Assembly: GCF_000252165.1 (NCBI RefSeq)
Contig: NZ_BAET01000014.1
Span: forward strand, 1-64,000
Source: Glaciecola punicea ACAM 611
Lineage (GTDB): Bacteria > Pseudomonadota > Gammaproteobacteria > Enterobacterales > Alteromonadaceae
Reading direction: 5' to 3'
DNA length: 64,000 bases
Of this stretch, positions 1 to 8,858 are shown one piece after another. The position numbers were made by a program, and so were the translations under genes. The notes under the pieces are model-generated. The model was not told where the DNA came from, ran no database searches, and was given only the letters and a program-made list of their open reading frames with translations. Every line of letters begins with the position of its first letter. Positions within the stretch are counted from its first letter, which is position 1.

Positions 1-45
1 CGGTTTTCGAACTCAGCAGTGAAACGTATATACTAAGGATTTAGA

Positions 46-624
46 ATGACATCAAAACGTTTATACTGCGCTCACTGCGATTATCCAAGTTCAACGTGCG
101 TATGCAGCGCTATAGGCAGTATTCAACTCCCTATAAGCGTAATTATTCTCCAGCACAAAAAAGAAGTATTCCACGCGAAAAACACAATAAGACTAGCGTG
201 CTTAGTTTCGCCATCGATACGTGTAATTAGCACAGCTTTGTGTGAACAAGTAAACAACACACTTACATCTTTAGATGCTAATAATACAGCGGTAATTTAT
301 CCCTCAAATGAGAGCAAAGCAATTGAGAATAACCAACATCTTTATAAAAACATAAAAACACTGATTTTTTTAGACGGTAGCTGGAAGCAAGCTTACTCAA
401 TATGGCGAGACTTTCCACTGTTGCAGAGGTTCATGCAAATGCATTTTAAATCAGCGCCGCCTAAACAATACAGCATAAGGAAATCTAAGAAGGAGCATCA
501 GTTATCTAGTATAGAGGCGCTAAGTTATTCAATATCTATCGTGACAAAGATCGATACAAGTGAATACTTGAGTGCGCTTGCTAAAATGCAAAAATATTGG
601 CCTAACATTGATTCAAAACCTTAA
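46..624 (+). CDS. DTW domain protein, probable tRNA-uridine aminocarboxypropyltransferase
   Basis: This 192-residue protein belongs to the DTW family, whose studied members (E. coli TapT/YfiP, human DTWD1/2) transfer the 3-amino-3-carboxypropyl group of SAM to a tRNA uridine. A cysteine cluster at residues 8, 11, 18 and 20 looks like the family's N-terminal zinc site. A QHKKE motif at 36-40 matches the conserved QHxxE stretch. The name-giving motif appears as DGSW at 110-113, with Ser where Thr is usual, which is a conservative change. An AAGGA ribosome site lies just upstream of the ATG. The gene stands alone, ending close to a convergent small gene. The family call is firm; the exact tRNA position modified is not known. 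Confidence 0.85.
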   Translation: MTSKRLYCAHCDYPSSTCVCSAIGSIQLPISVIILQHKKEVFHAKNTIRLACLVSPSIRVISTALCEQVNNTLTSLDANNTAVIYPSNESKAIENNQHLYKNIKTLIFLDGSWKQAYSIWRDFPLLQRFMQMHFKSAPPKQYSIRKSKKEHQLSSIEALSYSISIVTKIDTSEYLSALAKMQKYWPNIDSKP

Positions 625-640
625 CGCTTCCAGAGCCTAA

Positions 641-850
641 TTAGTAGCAAGAATTTGGCGTTGAGTCTGGGTTGACATCACCGCCAACTTCATCAGGATC
701 AATATTGTGGTCTAATAGGATTTCTCTGACATAACTTATGTGGTCCAACACATGCTGGTAATTATCACCATATTCAAATTTATTAACTTCTATAGATTTT
801 GGCATATAAGTAAAGGCTATTTTTAATGCATGCAGTTCTTCTGCTTTCAT
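641..850 (-). CDS. small hypothetical protein (69 aa)
   Basis: I do not recognise this 69-residue, acidic and soluble-looking protein. It has no membrane segment or signal peptide. It ends in a short Pro/Asn/Asp-rich tail with a penultimate Cys. The ATG is preceded by a weak purine-rich stretch. It is convergent with the DTW gene, with about 16 bases between the stops. Its composition and its tidy placement between genes argue for a real gene rather than a chance frame, but no function can be given. Confidence 0.5.
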   Translation of the reverse strand: MKAEELHALKIAFTYMPKSIEVNKFEYGDNYQHVLDHISYVREILLDHNIDPDEVGGDVNPDSTPNSCY

Positions 851-1836
851 GACGTTCTCACTGTTTTGTTGTTTTAAAAGCTTAATCTAAAAATATATTT
901 AACACCAGTTTCGTGTTGACAAATATGAGCCTAAGAATCTCTATTTATGTCGATATCACTTATATCATTGGCTATTTTACTCCTATTTAAAATTAAGCAG
1001 ATTATTTTTCAAGCTGATTAAGCGTTAATAAGCGTTATAGAGATAAATGCTTTTACTATAATATTGGGTAAGATCATGCATAAAGGCAGTAAGTCATTAT
1101 TGCACCGAGCTTTATAATTGGCATAGGTGAGACTGCCTGTAAGATTAATCGCTTTTACCACACCTGCATTATCAATATAACTGACTAAAATCCAGTCGGT
1201 GGTGCCTCCTTTAAATAGCCTTAGTTTTTTACTATAATCTTCTGAAATTTGGTGACGAGCTCGCTTAATGCGCACATTATTACTTAGTGCTAGTACAGTA
1301 CCTTTTCCTATTAGATGTTCAAAATAAAAAGTTATTACAGAGTTTAGTTGTTTATAAGGGAACATAACAAGAACCCGCCACATAGACAGATATCCTCATG
1401 TCTAGTGGCGTATTCAGAAATAGGGTTGCCAAAATACTTGGAAATTCCATCCATACGAGCAACACTTGCAGTGTCCTAGGTCGTGTTAGCCAATCAAACG
1501 TGCGAATTAGGTTTTTATAACAACAGATTGTCTGCATTTATCAAACCAGTAACTAGGCCAACAAGAATGCCAACTACTACAAGGGCAATATCGCAAGAAC
1601 TTTGATATTGAAAGAGAATAATTGGTGTGCAATTGAAAAAGTTCAACCAACGCTAGCGAACGAGGGAGAGTATCCGAATTCGTTTAGTAAATTGACACTA
1701 TGGTATGTCAAACGTATATTCTATTTACAACAAAACATTAATTTTCATACTATTTGAATGACACAAACCTGTTTTTCTTCATCGTGATCAAGTATTATTC
1801 TGCTTCGAAAATATTTAGGATTTTGAGGTTGTATTC
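851..1836. other. AT-rich gene-poor stretch with possible decayed membrane-protein gene
   Basis: No complete, convincing gene is present in these 986 bases. On the minus strand, short open frames follow one another in different phases. One (about 1537-1680) holds a strongly hydrophobic segment with VVVGILVGLVTGL. A second runs 1352-1537 and a third 1018-1383 (121 codons). The third has no recognisable domain and ends in a hydrophobic patch. The succession in changing frames could be a membrane-protein gene broken by frameshifts, or chance. I favour decay only weakly. Confidence 0.3.
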
Positions 1837-1962
1837 ATGAGTGATGACACCGAGTTTAAAGAAGTATTTAACTGGTGGTATTTTTTCGCTATCGTGGTCA
1901 CATTGTTGGCTTTCCCTTTGCTTCATATAGTAGCTTGGGCAGTTAAAATGTTTCTTAATTAG
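1837..1962 (+). CDS. small single-helix membrane protein (41 aa)
   Basis: This 41-codon frame starts at ATG with a GAGG ribosome site about 8 bases upstream and ends in TAG. The first ten residues are acidic and polar (MSDDTEFKEV). One membrane helix follows, running roughly from residue 13 to 36 (WWYFFAIVVTLLAFPLLHIV), then a short KMFLN tail. The acidic N-terminus, bordering tryptophans and single helix are typical of bacterial small membrane proteins. It lies 73 bases upstream of apt on the same strand, in a typical apt leader position, and may be co-transcribed. Function unknown. Confidence 0.6.
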   Translation: MSDDTEFKEVFNWWYFFAIVVTLLAFPLLHIVAWAVKMFLN

Positions 1963-2035
1963 GTAGTTTACAAGCTATGAAAAATAACATCATTTTAAAT
2001 AGCATTACTGCAAGAAACACATAAAAGGAAAGAGT

Positions 2036-2572
2036 GTGTCCCAAAAATTGATCAAAGACGCCGTTACCACCATTATCGATTATCCTAAGCCAGGGATCTT
2101 GTTTCGCGATGTAACCAGCGTGCTGCAAAACTACGAAGCCTTTCAAGCGTGTATCGACTTACTAAAAAACCAGTATAGTCGCTTAAAATTTGATAAAGTA
2201 GTGGGAACTGAGGCACGTGGATTCTTATTTGGGGCGCCGCTAGCGTTAGCGCTTGGCGTTGGTTTTGTACCAGTTCGTAAGCCTAAAAAATTGCCTCGAG
2301 AAGTCATTTCTGAATCATATGAGCTTGAATATGGCACTGATGTTTTAGAAATACATAAAGACGCTATAAGCCCAGGCGACAGGGTACTTATGATTGACGA
2401 TTTGCTTGCTACTGGCGGTACTATGATTGCCACAGCAACACTTATCCGTCGCTTAGGCGGCGTGGTTGAACACGCTGGCTTTATTATTTCTTTGCCCGAC
2501 ATTGGCGGAAAAGCAAAACTTAAAGCGGCTAACATTACACCATATTGTATATGTGAATTCGACGGAGACTAA
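2036..2572 (+). CDS. apt: adenine phosphoribosyltransferase
   Basis: Salvages adenine by joining it to PRPP to make AMP in the cytoplasm. The 178-residue length matches the family (about 180). The PRPP-binding loop reads [13 protein letters not shown] at residues 117-129, the classic type I phosphoribosyltransferase signature. [10 protein letters not shown] stretch at 55-63 is the conserved base-site region of Apt. The start is GTG, chosen because AAGGAAAGAG lies directly upstream and the N-terminus matches Apt proteins. It is the first gene of the conserved apt-dnaX-ybaB-recR block and is separated from dnaX by only 7 bases, so the two are probably cotranscribed. Confidence 0.95.
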   Translation: MSQKLIKDAVTTIIDYPKPGILFRDVTSVLQNYEAFQACIDLLKNQYSRLKFDKVVGTEARGFLFGAPLALALGVGFVPVRKPKKLPREVISESYELEYGTDVLEIHKDAISPGDRVLMIDDLLATGGTMIATATLIRRLGGVVEHAGFIISLPDIGGKAKLKAANITPYCICEFDGD

Positions 2573-2579
2573 TTAGCCG

Positions 2580-4781
2580 ATGAGCTATCAAGTTCTGGCA
2601 AGAAAATGGCGCCCTCAAACCTTTTCTGAATTGGTAGGGCAACAGCATGTTGTTGATGCAATATCAAACGCTCTTAAAAACGATAAGCTTCATCATGCCT
2701 ATCTGTTCACGGGAACGCGAGGCGTCGGTAAAACGACGATAGCACGAATTTTTTCAAAAAGTTTGAACTGTGAGCAAGGTCAAAGCGCTAACCCCTGCGG
2801 CGTGTGTGACACCTGCATGGATATAAGTGATGGTCGCTATGTCGATTTACTTGAAATTGATGCCGCCTCGCGCACTAAAGTCGAGGATACACGTGAATTA
2901 CTTGATAACGTTCAATACCGTCCAACACGCGGGAAATACAAAGTTTATCTAATAGATGAAGTGCACATGCTGTCAAAACATAGTTTTAATGCACTCTTAA
3001 AAACCCTTGAAGAGCCGCCTGAGCACGTGAAGTTTTTACTTGCGACAACCGATCCACAGAAGCTGCCAGTAACCGTACTCTCACGGTGTTTACAGTTTAG
3101 TTTAAAGGCTCTCACGACAGAGCAAATCCAAGATCATTTAGCGTATATTCTGGGCCAAGAACAAATTCAGTACGAGCTATCTGCGCTGGCACAAATAGCG
3201 CGAGCGGCGCAAGGCAGTATTCGCGATTCATTAAGTTTGACCGATCAGGCAATTGCACAAGGGAACAATCAAGTTAGCTTGGTAGTGGTGGCCACTATGC
3301 TTGGTTTGTTAAATAAAAACCATATTGTGAAGTTGGTTAAGCATATATGTGAGCGTGACAGTGTAAATGCTATAGCCCAGCTTGAAGATATATGCGCACA
3401 GTCACCTGATTATTTTCAAGTCTTGTCTCAACTTTTAGGCTTGCTGCATCAAATAGCGTTGACACAAGTTGTGCCCCAGGTATGCAAACTAGACACTGAT
3501 TCTGCCAAAGGTATTTATACCCTGGCAAAAAGTTTATCTAAGGAACATATTCAAATTTTGTATCAAATTGGCGTGAATGGTAAGCGTGATTTACCCCATG
3601 CGCCTGATGCGCGCACTGGCCTGCAAATGACAATATTAAGAATGCTCGCATTTTCGCCTGTGCAAAAGATTGATTTAGACATTGCTAGCTTGATTATCAC
3701 CAGTAATACTGTGCCTGCGTTTGAATCTTTACCTGAGCCAATAGCGCCGACAATGCAAACACATGATTTACAAGATAGTGATGCTACACAAAAGTCGAAT
3801 GAGCCTTCTTTAGACGCCGGACTTCAACAGTTAAGTGGTGAAATCACAGGGCAGTCATTATCTCAGCAGACATCGACTAGTGCTAACCCTACAGCCCTAA
3901 GCGGTGAACTTGAGCCATCATCACCGCAAAATAAATCACAAGATAGCGATGTACCGTTCAAACAGGGGCCATCAATTAACGCATCTCAAGCGCCTTTTTT
4001 TGATGATGAACAGCCCCCATTGCCAGATGAAGAGCCGCCTATATCTACGGATATGTTTGGCGATGAATTTGCATCAAATAACAATGAAAACCAATTTACT
4101 GAGCCACAGCAAAGTGAATCACGTTCGCTCAATCTAGCTTCTATTCAAACGCCAGATCATCGTAAGCAAGCTAGTGCAAACACAAGCGCAACTGCTAATA
4201 CCTATGATTTACTAAAGGTGAGCCAGCAGCTGAAGCAGTATACCAAAGACAAAGAAGAGGATTCAAACGCAAAAAAGTCTGAACCTGAGACCCCAGCCAC
4301 TCAAGTGGTTGAGGACGGCTTTGCGTATAAAATGGGTCATAAATTTGCACCTTTTTCTGGGGTGCTGTCGGCGTTTTTAAGCAACGGTGAGAAACTTACA
4401 AACGCATCGCAGATTGATCAATGGAGCGCGTTTGTCAATGCCACCGATATTCAAGCGCTTACCAGACAGTTATTAATAAACACTACGTGCTCAACTTTAT
4501 CTAACCCACTGATGTTGACACTTGCTAATGAAAATCATCAGATTAACGAAGGATCTTTAGTTGAAAAAATACAGGTAACAGTGTCGGAGTTATTAGGAGA
4601 ACAGATTGAAGTTGATATTGTCCTTGGCGATGTTCAAAACACTCCTTTTCAGATACAAAGTAGTATAAATGACATGCGTATGCGTTACGCACTTGAACTA
4701 ATAAACACCACCGAGTCTATTCAAGAGCTTATGAAAGCGTTTGATGCAAAAGTAGTCGACGGCAGCGTAACAGCAAGATAA
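2580..4781 (+). CDS. dnaX: DNA polymerase III subunit tau (gamma by frameshift)
   Basis: ATPase of the replicative clamp loader; tau also tethers DnaB and the polymerase core. The AAA+ core is clear: Walker A GTRGVGKT at 45-52, zinc cysteines 64, 73, 76 and 79, and Walker B LIDEVHML at 124-131. After about residue 370 comes a long Gln/Ser/Asp-rich linker, then a folded C-terminal domain from about 580 that corresponds to tau domain V. The full product is 733 residues, longer than E. coli tau (643) because of the linker. An in-frame A AAA AAG heptamer at codons 564-566 is followed by a -1 frame TGA, predicting a 567-residue gamma without domain V (see separate entry). It is followed by ybaB after 35 bases, as in E. 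coli. Confidence 0.97.
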   Translation: MSYQVLARKWRPQTFSELVGQQHVVDAISNALKNDKLHHAYLFTGTRGVGKTTIARIFSKSLNCEQGQSANPCGVCDTCMDISDGRYVDLLEIDAASRTKVEDTRELLDNVQYRPTRGKYKVYLIDEVHMLSKHSFNALLKTLEEPPEHVKFLLATTDPQKLPVTVLSRCLQFSLKALTTEQIQDHLAYILGQEQIQYELSALAQIARAAQGSIRDSLSLTDQAIAQGNNQVSLVVVATMLGLLNKNHIVKLVKHICERDSVNAIAQLEDICAQSPDYFQVLSQLLGLLHQIALTQVVPQVCKLDTDSAKGIYTLAKSLSKEHIQILYQIGVNGKRDLPHAPDARTGLQMTILRMLAFSPVQKIDLDIASLIITSNTVPAFESLPEPIAPTMQTHDLQDSDATQKSNEPSLDAGLQQLSGEITGQSLSQQTSTSANPTALSGELEPSSPQNKSQDSDVPFKQGPSINASQAPFFDDEQPPLPDEEPPISTDMFGDEFASNNNENQFTEPQQSESRSLNLASIQTPDHRKQASANTSATANTYDLLKVSQQLKQYTKDKEEDSNAKKSEPETPATQVVEDGFAYKMGHKFAPFSGVLSAFLSNGEKLTNASQIDQWSAFVNATDIQALTRQLLINTTCSTLSNPLMLTLANENHQINEGSLVEKIQVTVSELLGEQIEVDIVLGDVQNTPFQIQSSINDMRMRYALELINTTESIQELMKAFDAKVVDGSVTAR
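4257..4314 (+). promoter_or_regulatory. programmed -1 ribosomal frameshift cassette in dnaX
   Basis: Three elements line up as in the E. coli dnaX signal. An SD-like GAGG lies at 4257-4260, 10 bases before the heptamer. The slippery AAAAAAG is at 4271-4277, phased exactly as A AAA AAG in the tau frame. After a -1 slip the ribosome reads GTC and then TGA at 4280-4282. A hairpin starts 13 bases after the heptamer: 4291-4300 pairs with 4305-4314 around a TCAA loop, with one mismatch. The predicted short product would be 567 residues. The elements are seen directly; function is inferred from E. coli. Confidence 0.85.
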
Positions 4782-4816
4782 GCAAATAATTAACACATAA
4801 CGAAAGAGAGGACAGT

Positions 4817-5143
4817 ATGTTTAAAGGCGGCATGGGTAATATGATGAAACAGGCCCAACAAATGCAAGAAAAAATGCAAAAAGCGCAAGCAGATTTAGCC
4901 ACAATTGAAGTCGTGGGCGAGTCAGGCGCTGGTATGGTTAAAATTACCATGGCCTGTAATCATAACGTACGCCGCGTACAGGTTGACGACGCTTTAGTTG
5001 GCGACGACAAAGAAATGCTCGAAGATTTAGTCGCAGCAGCCATGAACGACGCCGTTCGCCGCGTACAAGAAACCACCAAAGAAAAGATGGGCGATGTGAC
5101 CGGTACAATGGGACTTCCAGACGGGTTTAAAATGCCGTTTTAA
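4817..5143 (+). CDS. ybaB: YbaB/EbfC family nucleoid-associated protein
   Basis: Small DNA-binding, nucleoid-associated protein of the YbaB/EbfC family, which acts as a dimer. The 108-residue length and the layout fit the family: a Met/Gln-rich N-terminal helix ([16 protein letters not shown] at about 9-24), the [14 protein letters not shown] strand region and a C-terminal [13 protein letters not shown] tail. AAGAGAGGA precedes the ATG. It sits between dnaX and recR, its standard partners. It ends before a strong perfect inverted repeat that may act as a terminator or processing hairpin. Confidence 0.95.
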   Translation: MFKGGMGNMMKQAQQMQEKMQKAQADLATIEVVGESGAGMVKITMACNHNVRRVQVDDALVGDDKEMLEDLVAAAMNDAVRRVQETTKEKMGDVTGTMGLPDGFKMPF

Positions 5144-5151
5144 AAACGCTA

Positions 5152-5178
5152 AATAGTTGCGACAGTGTCGCAACTATT
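5152..5178. repeat. perfect 13-bp inverted repeat after ybaB
   Basis: AATAGTTGCGACA (5152-5164), one central base, then its exact complement TGTCGCAACTATT (5166-5178). In RNA this folds into a long hairpin with a very small loop. The following ATTATTTAT is AT-rich but has no clean U-run, so it is either a weak terminator between ybaB and recR or a dyad operator. Confidence 0.6.
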
Positions 5179-5257
5179 ATTTATGTCATGTGGTCAGTGA
5201 GAAATTCAGAGAAGCTCATATATTTTGCAAAATATTTAAAGGTACAATAAAATAAGC

Positions 5258-5857
5258 ATGTCACACAGCCCCTTAATAGACGAACTCATTACCGCTTTTA
5301 AATGCCTTCCGGGCGTTGGTGCTAAAAGCGCCCAGCGAATGACATTCAATCTGCTAGAACGTAACCGTGGGGGCGCTCTAAAGCTCAGCCAAGCATTACA
5401 CAACGCAATGGAGCACATCAACAACTGCGAGCAATGTAGAACGTTTACTGAGGCGCAGTTGTGTAATTTATGCAACAACCCAAGTCGCGCAGAGTCGCAG
5501 CAAATTTGTATTGTTGAGTCGCCCCAAGACGTATTGGCAATAGAGCAAACAAGCCAGTTCAAAGGTACGTACTTTGTGCTAATGGGACATTTGTCGCCTA
5601 TAGACGGGATTGGGCCGAATGAAATTGGTTTAGACATATTGGCGCAGCGTTTACAGCAAGATAAAATTGAAGAAGTTATTCTAGCCACCAACCCCACTGT
5701 GGAAGGTGAAGCCACTGCGCATTATATCTCCCAAATGTGCAAAAAGCATAGTATAAGAACTACCCGAATAGCGCATGGTGTGCCGGTAGGCGGCGAATTA
5801 GAATATATAGACGGCAATACACTCACCCACGCCTTTAGTGGCCGCAGAGAGTTTTAG
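5258..5857 (+). CDS. recR: recombination mediator protein RecR
   Basis: Works with RecF/RecO to load RecA at single-strand gaps. At 199 residues it matches the family. The N-terminal helix-hairpin-helix carries [12 protein letters not shown] (17-28). The zinc finger cysteines are 57, 60, 69 and 72. The Toprim domain follows from about 81 (ICIVESPQD), and the Walker-like [12 protein letters not shown] stretch is typical of RecR. There is a 114-base spacer after ybaB that contains a large hairpin, so recR may have its own promoter, unlike the tight E. coli arrangement. Confidence 0.96.
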   Translation: MSHSPLIDELITAFKCLPGVGAKSAQRMTFNLLERNRGGALKLSQALHNAMEHINNCEQCRTFTEAQLCNLCNNPSRAESQQICIVESPQDVLAIEQTSQFKGTYFVLMGHLSPIDGIGPNEIGLDILAQRLQQDKIEEVILATNPTVEGEATAHYISQMCKKHSIRTTRIAHGVPVGGELEYIDGNTLTHAFSGRREF

Positions 5858-5964
5858 TTTTTCTTAAAATATATTCACTAAAACTGTTGAATTTACTCAA
5901 ATCACCCTCAAATCTACTCCACAACAAAATCACTCACTTTTAGATTTACAGGAGACCCTTTATC

Positions 5965-7896
5965 ATGACTGAAAAAGTCCAACACGAAACGCATGGTTTT
6001 CAAGCCGAAGTTAAGCAACTGCTGCAACTAATGATCCATTCTTTGTATTCAAACAAAGAAATTTTCTTGCGCGAACTTGTATCAAACGCTGCCGATGCGG
6101 CTGACAAGCTGCGCTTTAAAGCACTTTCTAATGCCGACCTTTACGAAGGCGACGGCGAACTTAACGTAAGGCTTAGCGTGAATAAAGACGCCGGTACGTT
6201 AACGGTGTCTGACAACGGCATAGGCATGAGTAAAGAAGAAGTTATTAAAAACTTAGGTACTATCGCAAAATCAGGTACAGCTGAGTTTTTCGGCAAGCTC
6301 TCAGGCGACGAAGCCAAAGACTCATCTCTTATTGGTCAATTTGGTGTAGGCTTTTATTCTGCATTCATAGTGGCCGATAAAGTAACTGTTAATACGCGTG
6401 CTGCTGGTGCAAAAGCTAGCGAAGGCGTGCAATGGATTTCTGCTGGTGAGGGTGAATTCGCGGTTGCCGATATTGAAAAGCAAGGCCGTGGCACAGAAAT
6501 TATTCTGCATATAAAAGAAGAAGAAAAAGAATTTTTAGATGACTGGCGCTTACGTTCAATCATTACTAAATATTCTGATCACATTAGTATTCCGGTAGAG
6601 CTTTATAAAGAAGAAGTGCCTGAGAGCGAAGGTCCTGATGGTCCCGATGGTGAAAAAATCCCAGCCCAGTCAGGCGTTTGGGAAACGGTAAATAAAGCTA
6701 CTGCGATGTGGACACGTGAAAAGTCTGACATATCAGACGAAGAGTACACCGAATTTTATAAGCATGTATCACGTGACTACGCCGACCCTTTATCTTGGTC
6801 ACACAATAAAGTAGAAGGTAAAACAGAGTATACAAGTTTACTTTATATACCATCTAAAGCTCCGTTTGACCTGTGGAACCGCGAGCAGACTAGCGGTCTT
6901 AAACTGTATGTTCAGCGCGTTTTCATAATGGACGATGCAGAGCAATTCATGCCTACTTATTTACGCTTTGTAAAAGGCTTGCTTGACTCAAACGATTTAC
7001 CGCTGAATGTGTCTCGTGAAATATTACAAGACAATAAAATTACCCAAGCTATTCGCCAAGGCTGTACTAAGCGCATTTTGAGTATGCTAGAAAAAATGGC
7101 TAAGAACGACGCCCAAAAGTATCAAGCTTTCTACAATGAATTTGGTAACGTATTAAAAGAAGGCCCGGCTGAAGATTTTGCCAATAAAGAAAAAATTGCT
7201 GGTTTGTTACGATTCGCTACGACGCATAATGACGGTAACGAGCAAACAGTATCGCTTGCGCAGTATATTGAGCGTATGCCAGAGGGCCAAGAGACTATTT
7301 ATTATGTGACAGCCGATTCATACCAAGCAGCTCGCACTAGCCCTCATTTGGAAGTGTTCCGTAAGAAAGGGCGAGAAGTGCTATTGTTGGGCGAGCGTAT
7401 TGACGAATGGTTAATGTCACACCTAAATGAATTTGATGGTAAGACCCTAAAGTCTGCGGCTAGCGCTAGCGTAGATTTGAGCGACTTAGACGATGACGAA
7501 ACTAAGAAAGCTAAAGAAGATGCAGAAAAAGCGGTTGAAGGCTTGCTTGTCCGTATGAAAGCAGCATTAGGCGAAAAAGTGTCTGACGTTAAGTTTACCC
7601 ATAGGCTAACTGACTCACCCGCTTGTATAGTCGCTACCGACGACGGTATGACAACGCAAATGGCAAAACTAATGCAGTCTGCTGGCCAAGCAGTACCAGA
7701 GCCTAAGTATATTTTTGAGCTAAACCCAGAGCATGACTTAGTTAAGATTGTGTCTGACGTGCAAGACGAGGAACAGTTCTCACAGTGGACACAAGTGCTA
7801 TATGACCAAGCCGCTTTATCAGAGCAAGGCAGCTTGAAAGAGCCTGCTAGTTTTGTCAAAAACTTAAACGCTTTACTGGCGAATTTAGTAAGATAA
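5965..7896 (+). CDS. htpG: molecular chaperone HtpG (Hsp90)
   Basis: Cytosolic Hsp90 ATPase chaperone. The N-terminal GHKL ATPase motifs are all present: [15 protein letters not shown] (36-50) with the catalytic Glu37 and Asn41, SDNGIGM (82-88), GTIAKSGT (98-105) and [11 protein letters not shown] (124-134). The middle domain with LPLNVSRE and the C-terminal dimer domain follow, for 643 residues in total (E. coli 624). An AGGAGA ribosome site precedes the ATG. It keeps the conserved recR-htpG-adk order. A rho-independent terminator follows it, so adk is transcribed separately. Confidence 0.97.
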   Translation: MTEKVQHETHGFQAEVKQLLQLMIHSLYSNKEIFLRELVSNAADAADKLRFKALSNADLYEGDGELNVRLSVNKDAGTLTVSDNGIGMSKEEVIKNLGTIAKSGTAEFFGKLSGDEAKDSSLIGQFGVGFYSAFIVADKVTVNTRAAGAKASEGVQWISAGEGEFAVADIEKQGRGTEIILHIKEEEKEFLDDWRLRSIITKYSDHISIPVELYKEEVPESEGPDGPDGEKIPAQSGVWETVNKATAMWTREKSDISDEEYTEFYKHVSRDYADPLSWSHNKVEGKTEYTSLLYIPSKAPFDLWNREQTSGLKLYVQRVFIMDDAEQFMPTYLRFVKGLLDSNDLPLNVSREILQDNKITQAIRQGCTKRILSMLEKMAKNDAQKYQAFYNEFGNVLKEGPAEDFANKEKIAGLLRFATTHNDGNEQTVSLAQYIERMPEGQETIYYVTADSYQAARTSPHLEVFRKKGREVLLLGERIDEWLMSHLNEFDGKTLKSAASASVDLSDLDDDETKKAKEDAEKAVEGLLVRMKAALGEKVSDVKFTHRLTDSPACIVATDDGMTTQMAKLMQSAGQAVPEPKYIFELNPEHDLVKIVSDVQDEEQFSQWTQVLYDQAALSEQGSLKEPASFVKNLNALLANLVR

Positions 7897-7920
7897 AACA
7901 GCGGTAAAGCGTTAACAATA

Positions 7921-7957
7921 AAAGCCAATATGACATCGTCATCATGTTGGCTTTTTT
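7921..7957 (+). terminator. rho-independent terminator after htpG
   Basis: AAAGCCAATATGAC pairs imperfectly with GTCATCATGTTGGCTT around a short ATC loop and is followed by a run of T. It lies 25 bases after the htpG stop. Confidence 0.85.
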
Positions 7958-8066
7958 ATGCGTTAAAGCGATACAAATGAAGTGTTTGCATGCGGGAAAT
8001 AGATTACGCCTAAAGTATGATGAATTTTACTGAATAGCGCTTGTCTATGCCCCACCTAAGAGGTAG

Positions 8067-8774
<708 letters not shown>

Positions 8775-8790
8775 CAAATAATTGTGAATA

Positions 8791-8830
8791 AAAAGGTCCT
8801 GCTAATCGGTAGATTATTAGGATCTTTCTT
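8791..8830. terminator. bidirectional terminator between adk and the GMC gene
   Basis: AAAAGGTCCT..TAATC pairs with GATTATTAGGATCTTT around a short GGTA loop, with A-run before and T-rich tail after. It sits between two convergent genes and can serve both. Confidence 0.7.
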
Positions 8831-8858
8831 TATGTAATGTAAGCAAGGATAGCGTAGG

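Noticed and set aside
5236-5715. 159-codon frame antisense to recR
   Set aside because: Shadow of recR; no ribosome site and no recognisable domain.
7344-7928. 194-codon open frame antisense to htpG
   Set aside because: It is a shadow of htpG codon use; composition is Ser/Phe/Leu-rich and no domain is visible.
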